DNA of 10,009 bases from Candidatus Saccharimonadota bacterium (lineage in GTDB: Bacteria; Patescibacteriota; Saccharimonadia; Saccharimonadales; UBA4665). Under the pieces are notes generated by a model. That model was not told the origin of the DNA. It did not search any database and saw only the letters and a program-made list of their open reading frames with translations. Where the stretch lies: assembly GCA_028289265.1 (NCBI GenBank), contig JAQGGU010000029.1, positions 1-10,009 of the forward strand. The letters run 5' to 3'. Shown here piece after piece: positions 6,801 to 10,009 of this stretch. The translations under genes were made by a program, and so were the position numbers. Within the stretch, counting starts at the first letter, position 1. Every line of letters begins with the position of its first letter.

Positions 6801-7619
6801 TTAGGCACGGTTCTTGCGGCGCATGTAGAGCGCGTGACCAGCGCCAGCGAGGACTGATGCCCCACCGAACAGGCCAGCTACTGATGCAGGACCAGCTGCA
6901 GGCAGTGCTTCAGGAGTTGGAGTAGTGACAGATGGCTGTACTACAGGAGTTTCCTTTACAACAGGAGGCTTCTCTTCAACTACAGGAGGCTTCTCTTCAA
7001 CTACAGGTGGCTTTTCCTTAACTACAGGAGGCTGCTCAGGCTTAGGTTGTACAGGAGTTGGAGGAGTAGGTGTAGGTACAACGTTTGTAGCCTTCATTGG
7101 GTTACCACAGCTCGCAAGGATAGCGTAGCGGAATTGACCGTTTCCATTAAGGACTACGTAAGCGTCGATGCTATCACTGACAAAAACGCTTTGTGAGGTG
7201 CTGTTATAGAAAGTAACACCGTTGTGGTTTACCTGGGTGCGGCCAGCACGGTTGTTGTAACCAGCGCTGATAGCGTTGTTGGCAACTACTTTACCGTTAA
7301 CGCGGACTTCACCGTTTTTGTGAGCAGTGCCGGCAACAGCTACGTTCTGCAGGTCGTTCATCTCGGCCTGGGTAATCCCATACCAGTCGTAGACAGCCTT
7401 AGCCTTGTTGTCTGCATTGTACTTCTGCTGCAGTTCGCCGACGCTCATAGCGCCACAGTTAATGATAGAGTTAGCGTTACAGTTACGTGTCGAATTGAAT
7501 GTCACGTTAGCTGCATATACTGAACCAACACCAGCGGCTACAAACAACATTAAGCTTACGGCAAGACCGACAGCAAATGTCTTTGCAACATGGGTAGGTC
7601 GTGAAACTGAAATACTCAT
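6801..7619 (-). CDS. secreted, C-terminally anchored surface protein with PPVV[KE]E repeat stalk
   Basis: A 272-residue exported protein. The signal peptide (1-36) ends SVYA before ANVTF. The mature N-terminal domain (about 37-180) contains NCNANSIINCGAMS, with a third cysteine in LASCGNP near its end. It is rich in Asn and Gly and looks like an extracellular fold, not an enzyme. A Pro/Thr-rich linker follows, then four 7-residue units PPVV[KE]E[KT]. The C-terminus is a sorting-signal-like tail: LPAAG (239-243), hydrophobic span about 246-264, and RRKNRA. The motif deviates from LPxTG, so either a sortase accepts it or the helix itself anchors the protein. I believe NAIIxCGA-type proteins recur in Saccharibacteria, but this is memory. 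It has its own strong promoter, a leader hairpin and AGGAG 5 bases before the ATG, so high expression is expected. It converges on the Clp gene with 13 bases between. Confidence 0.88.
   Translation of the reverse strand: MSISVSRPTHVAKTFAVGLAVSLMLFVAAGVGSVYAANVTFNSTRNCNANSIINCGAMSVGELQQKYNADNKAKAVYDWYGITQAEMNDLQNVAVAGTAHKNGEVRVNGKVVANNAISAGYNNRAGRTQVNHNGVTFYNSTSQSVFVSDSIDAYVVLNGNGQFRYAILASCGNPMKATNVVPTPTPPTPVQPKPEQPPVVKEKPPVVEEKPPVVEEKPPVVKETPVVQPSVTTPTPEALPAAGPASVAGLFGGASVLAGAGHALYMRRKNRA
6948..7031 (-). repeat. four tandem 21-bp repeats coding for PPVV[KE]E[KT]
   Basis: Units run 7011-7031, 6990-7010, 6969-6989 and 6948-6968. The two middle units are identical at the DNA level, encoding PPVVEEK twice; the outer two differ at a few bases (PPVVKEK, PPVVKET). 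The unit length is a multiple of three, so gain or loss of copies would keep the reading frame and only change the stalk length. A partial PVVQP follows the last unit. Confidence 0.9.
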
Positions 7620-7624
7620 ATTTT

Positions 7625-7629
7625 CTCCT
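7625..7629 (-). promoter_or_regulatory. strong Shine-Dalgarno site of the surface protein
   Basis: The minus strand reads AGGAG in an A-rich context (AAAAGGAGAAAAT), 5 bases before the ATG at 7619. It fixes the start and contrasts with the leaderless-type starts elsewhere in the window. Confidence 0.85.
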
Positions 7630-7632
7630 TTT

Positions 7633-7657
7633 GGTCACACGTTACCTTACGTGTACC
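7633..7657 (-). promoter_or_regulatory. hairpin in the leader of the surface-protein mRNA
   Basis: In the mRNA, arms ACACGT and ACGTGT enclose the loop AAGGTA. Three more base pairs (GGT with ACC) continue the stem past a single bulged G on the 3' side. The hairpin ends just before the A-rich Shine-Dalgarno segment and starts roughly 20 bases after the likely transcription start. It could stabilise the mRNA or affect translation. There is no T-run after it, so it is not a terminator. Confidence 0.5.
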
Positions 7658-7682
7658 ACTCCCTTTATTGATTAACCTTTCA

Positions 7683-7711
7683 ACATTAGCATAATGCAGC
7701 TAAAATGTCAA
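7683..7711 (-). promoter_or_regulatory. sigma-70-type promoter of the surface protein
   Basis: The minus strand has a perfect -35 TTGACA (7706-7711), a 17-base spacer ending in TGC (an extended -10 element), and -10 TAATGT (7683-7688). Transcription should start near 7676, giving a leader of about 57 bases. This is the best match to a consensus promoter in the window. Confidence 0.75.
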
Positions 7712-7747
7712 GAACCTTGTAAAGTATTTATGCTTACTTAAATCACT

Positions 7748-8911
7748 TCAGTATCTCAAGCGTGCTACCATAGTTGCTCCATGCGGCATTTCCCCTGGCA
7801 GTAAGTTTACGACCTTACCGCTCATCTGCCAGACGCGTGTAGCCAAATTGTTGAGGGTTTTGCTGCGTTCGGCTTCCGGAAATGTGATCCTTAGCACCGA
7901 ATTCACGCTGTCTTGTACGGTATCTGTGGTGCGCCGGGACAATTGTGCCAATAATTTATCAATCCTTCCCTGTTCGGCTGCTGCCATGATGCTCTTGGTA
8001 TCTCCTGCGACACGCTCAGGATTAGCCCCTGATAGGCGCTCGTATTCTTCGCGGACTGCGTCGTGTTCCGGTTGTACGAGTTCTAAGTTGACGATTGGTA
8101 TGACTTTTTCAAAAAGCTCTTCCGGCCGTGTCTCAGTATGATTTCCTTGTACTATTCCCTGTAGAATATTGGGATACTTGCTCATTTCTCGGTATTCGGC
8201 GGCTTCAGCATCGATGCCGGCTATGATGACCGGTATCGAGCGGTCGAGCTTATCGCAGAGCAGCTTATCTATCAGATGGAAGAAGCGCAGCCTGTCGTTA
8301 TCTTGCGGGTCGCGCGCCCCGCCCCGGCCATTGAACCAACCGGTATTCAGGCTTGAGCCCGTTGCCGAGCCTTGATTCTCGCTTTGCTGGTTAGGTTCAT
8401 CTATACCAAGTGCCTCCCGCATGGTTGCGGGCACGCCTATATCCATCAGCTCGAGTCCATACATGTCGCCTTTGTAAACTTTTGGCTTTTGCTGTGCCAG
8501 GGCTAATACATAATAATCAGGCGTATCACCAAGTAGAGCTAATATCGGTGCTAAATGGAATGAGTCATCAACTGACACGTACTCTTCTGTATCGATAGGT
8601 AGCTGAAACATATGCATAGTGTCTGGAGTGGCGCAGATAAGCAGGCCGCGGCCGCTTACCTTCCAGAAATCCAGATCGTCATAATGAGCCTCGAGGGTGT
8701 TGCAGAGCATTTTCCCGAGCTTTGAGCTATCTCCTGCGGCTTGAAGCTCTTCCACGGCTTTATGAATGAGGTTTTTAAAGCGTATTTGATTTTCGGTGAT
8801 ATGCGGCGGTGCGGCCGATATTTCAAGTGGAATATATATTGTAACTTTTGGAGAATCCTCTAGTGCCAGTAGTTCCTGAACTGCGTCCCGTGTAATTTTC
8901 TGCATCTGCAT
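7748..8911 (-). CDS. baeRF-family protein (bacterial homologue of archaeo-eukaryotic release factor eRF1)
   Basis: A 387-residue soluble protein. Features that recall the baeRF families (probably family 3): an N-terminal PKVTIYIPLE strand followed by IRFKNLIHKAVEEL, then FWKVSGRGLLICATPD, VDDSFHLAPILALL with YYVLALAQQKPKVYKGDMYGLEL. The centre has VIIAGIDAEAAEYREMSKYPNILQGIVQGNH, and the C-terminus is MVARLRY. These proteins are related to the eRF1/Pelota fold and have been proposed to act in ribosome rescue. No GGQ peptidyl-hydrolysis motif is present. A glycine-rich insertion (GWFNGRGGARD, about residues 191-201) lies in the region where other members carry a short Gly/His loop. The start at 8911 follows a very strong GGGAGG with 5-base spacing. 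It is probably transcribed alone. Family assignment is from memory of the motif pattern. Confidence 0.75.
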   Translation of the reverse strand: MQMQKITRDAVQELLALEDSPKVTIYIPLEISAAPPHITENQIRFKNLIHKAVEELQAAGDSSKLGKMLCNTLEAHYDDLDFWKVSGRGLLICATPDTMHMFQLPIDTEEYVSVDDSFHLAPILALLGDTPDYYVLALAQQKPKVYKGDMYGLELMDIGVPATMREALGIDEPNQQSENQGSATGSSLNTGWFNGRGGARDPQDNDRLRFFHLIDKLLCDKLDRSIPVIIAGIDAEAAEYREMSKYPNILQGIVQGNHTETRPEELFEKVIPIVNLELVQPEHDAVREEYERLSGANPERVAGDTKSIMAAAEQGRIDKLLAQLSRRTTDTVQDSVNSVLRITFPEAERSKTLNNLATRVWQMSGKVVNLLPGEMPHGATMVARLRY

Positions 8912-8916
8912 ATATA

Positions 8917-8922
8917 CCTCCC
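8917..8922 (-). promoter_or_regulatory. strong Shine-Dalgarno site of the baeRF gene
   Basis: The minus strand reads GGGAGG, 5 bases before the ATG at 8911, and decides that start. A second GGAGG-like run lies about 20 bases further upstream, too far to serve this ATG. Confidence 0.8.
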
Positions 8923-8940
8923 TTCGGGCCTTACACCTCC

Positions 8941-8946
8941 ATCATA
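8941..8946 (-). promoter_or_regulatory. possible -10 box of the baeRF gene
   Basis: The minus strand reads TATGAT, which would start transcription near 8934 and give a leader of about 22 bases including the Shine-Dalgarno site. No clear -35 element is seen, so this rests on the hexamer and its position. Confidence 0.3.
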
Positions 8947-9019
8947 GAGGCGATGCGGCTATTGTGATGGTAATTTTCTTACACTGCGCGTTTCTGAAGG
9001 CGGGTATGGCAAAATAAAT

Positions 9020-9142
9020 CTAGAGGCCGTTGAAGCCTGATGCTTCCATATAGGCTGCGAATAATTCTTCGTCGGCTGTCTCTGCGGCGGCGTCCTCGTA
9101 GGATTCCAGGAGTTCAGGGGGTATGTCTGTGAAGCCATGCAA
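9020..9142 (-). CDS. short acidic ORF or remnant of a gene (hypothetical)
   Basis: The 259-base interval between the baeRF gene and the next secreted-protein gene holds an open frame ending in TAG at 9020-9022. Its product is strongly acidic and protein-like (FTDIPPELLESYEDAAAE, then ELFAAYMEASGFNGL). The only in-frame start codon near its beginning is TTG at 9142, which has no good ribosome binding site. The frame opens after a TAA at 9161-9163, so at most 46 codons are available. It may be a very small gene, or the surviving C-terminus of a longer gene whose front was lost. No family is recognised. Confidence 0.35.
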   Translation of the reverse strand: MHGFTDIPPELLESYEDAAAETADEELFAAYMEASGFNGL

Positions 9143-9170
9143 GAGGGTTACTCGGGCGAGTTAAAGCATG

Positions 9171-9536
9171 TTAACTGCGATTGCCGCGTACATTGAGAAG
9201 TGCTGTTAGGATATTTTGCTTGTACAACACTCCATACTTAGCTGTACCGATAGGAACATGCTGACGGTATTCTTCGTACAGTTTCTGAGTAAGTTCTGCT
9301 TTATTCGCTGGAGTACTTGTAGACAGGTATACCGAAGGCATGACATCCCGGGGAGTATTAGAAGTGATTTCGATAATCTCGCCTTCGGTATTGATAATGA
9401 TGTCTCGATGGTCAGGTACCGTTGCGGTGACATGTAGTTCCTGGGTAATGGGCTGCGGCGCGGCACTAATCCGTCCGCCATAGACTATAGGTATGGCCAG
9501 TGACAACAAAATAACGAGTTGGCGGACATGTTTCAT
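9171..9536 (-). CDS. small secreted protein of unknown function
   Basis: A 121-residue exported protein. A basic start (MKHVRQ) and hydrophobic core (7-19) lead to GGRISAA, with cleavage likely around residues 25-26. The mature part begins with ITQELHVTATVPDHRDIIINTEGEI, a pattern of short beta strands that fits a small extracellular beta-sandwich. Its C-terminal half carries a charged helix (AELTQKLYEEYRQHV). There are no cysteines and no C-terminal anchor, so it may be released or bound non-covalently. The Shine-Dalgarno site is poor and a leader hairpin ends directly before the ATG. It follows the 9606-9956 gene on the same strand after 69 bases, with its own possible -10 box. It could be a surface or pilus-associated component, but nothing in the sequence shows this. 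Confidence 0.75.
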   Translation of the reverse strand: MKHVRQLVILLSLAIPIVYGGRISAAPQPITQELHVTATVPDHRDIIINTEGEIIEITSNTPRDVMPSVYLSTSTPANKAELTQKLYEEYRQHVPIGTAKYGVLYKQNILTALLNVRGNRS

Positions 9537-9537
9537 A

Positions 9538-9558
9538 CCACTAGCCTAGAGGCTATGG
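9538..9558 (-). promoter_or_regulatory. leader hairpin directly before the secreted-protein start codon
   Basis: In the mRNA, arms TAGCC and GGCTA enclose TCTA. Three further pairs (CCA with TGG) continue past a single bulged G on the 3' side. The hairpin ends one base before the ATG at 9536 and would cover the whole ribosome binding region. It begins almost at the predicted transcription start. A role in limiting translation is plausible but inferred. Confidence 0.45.
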
Positions 9559-9560
9559 CA

Positions 9561-9566
9561 ATTGTA
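9561..9566 (-). promoter_or_regulatory. possible -10 box of the small secreted protein
   Basis: The minus strand reads TACAAT, the same hexamer as at the two divergent promoters near 4 kb. No TGn extension or good -35 is present. It would start transcription around 9554, about 18 bases before the ATG at 9536. Confidence 0.4.
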
Positions 9567-9605
9567 CGCAGCCTAACTTTTTATTGACATAAAACTCAAA
9601 AAGAT

Positions 9606-9956
9606 TTAACTAACCCCGAGGTCAAATCCGTCGTCGGGTAGCAGCTTTTCAACTAGCAGTGATGCTGTCACTGGCTGCTTACCCCTGATCGCGCCGGCGT
9701 CAATAATATCGTGTAGGTGAAGCCGGAGATTCGGGATAGAGATAGTGTACTCCGGAGATTCAGCGCCTCGTGTTATTTCGTGATACATAATGTCCTCGGA
9801 GCTACGTCGTCGTACCGAAAGTTCTAATTGCGCCCTACCGAGAGCATTAAAAAGAGAGCCCCCCAAATATGAGGTTGCCCCTACAGTGGCAGCTTCACTT
9901 TTGAACTCTTCTCTACTAAGAAGCGGATGATGCTGTTGCGGGTGTTGTTCGCTCAT
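9606..9956 (-). CDS. hypothetical protein, 116 residues
   Basis: I do not recognise a family. The product begins with a Gln/His-rich stretch (SEQHPQQHHPLL), then an Ala/Gly-rich segment (EAATVGATSYLGGSLFNALG), a basic patch (SVRRRSS) and a C-terminal half of alternating short hydrophobic and charged stretches, ending DDGFDLGVS. No signal peptide, membrane helix or cysteine is present, so it is probably cytoplasmic. The start at 9956 has AAGG only 2 bases upstream, which is too close to be ideal. A TATTGT hexamer ends 6 bases before the ATG, so a leaderless start is conceivable but weak. It may share transcription with genes to the right, outside the window. Confidence 0.65.
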   Translation of the reverse strand: MSEQHPQQHHPLLSREEFKSEAATVGATSYLGGSLFNALGRAQLELSVRRRSSEDIMYHEITRGAESPEYTISIPNLRLHLHDIIDAGAIRGKQPVTASLLVEKLLPDDGFDLGVS

Positions 9957-10009
9957 TACCTTACAATATTCCTGATTAATCTTATTATTAAATTTGGTAG
10001 TTAGTGCTA

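Noticed and set aside
6948..7031. CRISPR-like or satellite array
   Set aside because: The repeats are adjacent 21-bp units in frame within a secreted protein, without spacers.
6925..7128. Plus-strand ORF rich in TTGGFSS repeats
   Set aside because: It is the reverse complement of the PPVV[KE]E repeat stalk of the surface protein, so its repeats are a by-product.
7728..7750. AT-rich inverted repeat (AAGTA/TACTT) after the baeRF gene as a terminator
   Set aside because: The 5-bp stem has low GC and no T-run follows; it is too weak to call.
9082..9139. Alternative minus-strand frame starting ATG at 9139 (MASQTYPLNSW...)
   Set aside because: No ribosome binding site, and an amino-acid composition rich in Pro/Arg/Gln that looks like an out-of-frame translation of the acidic frame.
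9584..9612. Plus-strand TTGACA with a hexamer TAACTA 17 bases downstream
   Set aside because: The -10 match is poor and it would only drive antisense RNA across the 9606-9956 gene. The AT-rich gap makes a chance match likely.

Overview
The window looks like a piece of a Candidatus Saccharibacteria (TM7 / Patescibacteria, CPR) chromosome, or a close relative. This is inferred from gene content, not from a marker gene. The pointers are a membrane-anchored double-AAA Clp ATPase translationally coupled to a small membrane protein carrying an LWAPWRRI motif, a secreted protein with a repeat stalk and an LPxxG-like C-terminal anchor, and a baeRF-type release-factor homologue. Base composition is moderate. 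TGA is used as an ordinary stop (ends of the small membrane gene and the baeRF gene), which argues against the TGA-recoded CPR lineages. No rRNA, tRNA, CRISPR array, insertion sequence or phage gene is visible. Genes are tightly packed and there is no gene-free stretch longer than about 260 bases.

Layout: (i) Bases 1-72 hold the possible start of a leftward gene, or alternatively a terminator hairpin. (ii) Bases 136-3926 on the minus strand form a three-gene signalling operon, read from right to left: a soluble PAS-PAS-GAF histidine kinase, a single-domain Rcp1-like response regulator, and a REC-histidine kinase hybrid. Both junctions overlap. None of the three has a DNA-binding output domain or a membrane segment. 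(iii) A 129-base divergent region carries two near-identical extended -10 promoters, TGATACAAT and TGGTACAAT, each placed 5-6 bases before an ATG with no ribosome binding site. This suggests that both divergent transcripts are leaderless. (iv) Bases 4056-6787 on the plus strand encode the small membrane protein and the membrane-anchored Clp-type ATPase, joined by an ATGA overlap. (v) Bases 6801-9956 on the minus strand hold, right to left, a small unrecognised protein, a secreted small protein, a short possible ORF or gene remnant, a baeRF-family protein, and the anchored surface protein. The surface protein has the best conventional promoter in the window, a leader hairpin and a strong Shine-Dalgarno site.

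How they work together: the three signalling genes probably form one phosphorelay. The PAS/GAF kinase would sense a soluble signal and phosphorylate the Rcp1-like regulator and/or the N-terminal receiver of the hybrid kinase. The membrane protein and Clp ATPase pair is the most system-like unit. It looks like a membrane-tethered unfoldase without the usual ClpP-docking tripeptide. The rightmost block concerns the cell surface (two secreted proteins) and possibly ribosome rescue (baeRF).
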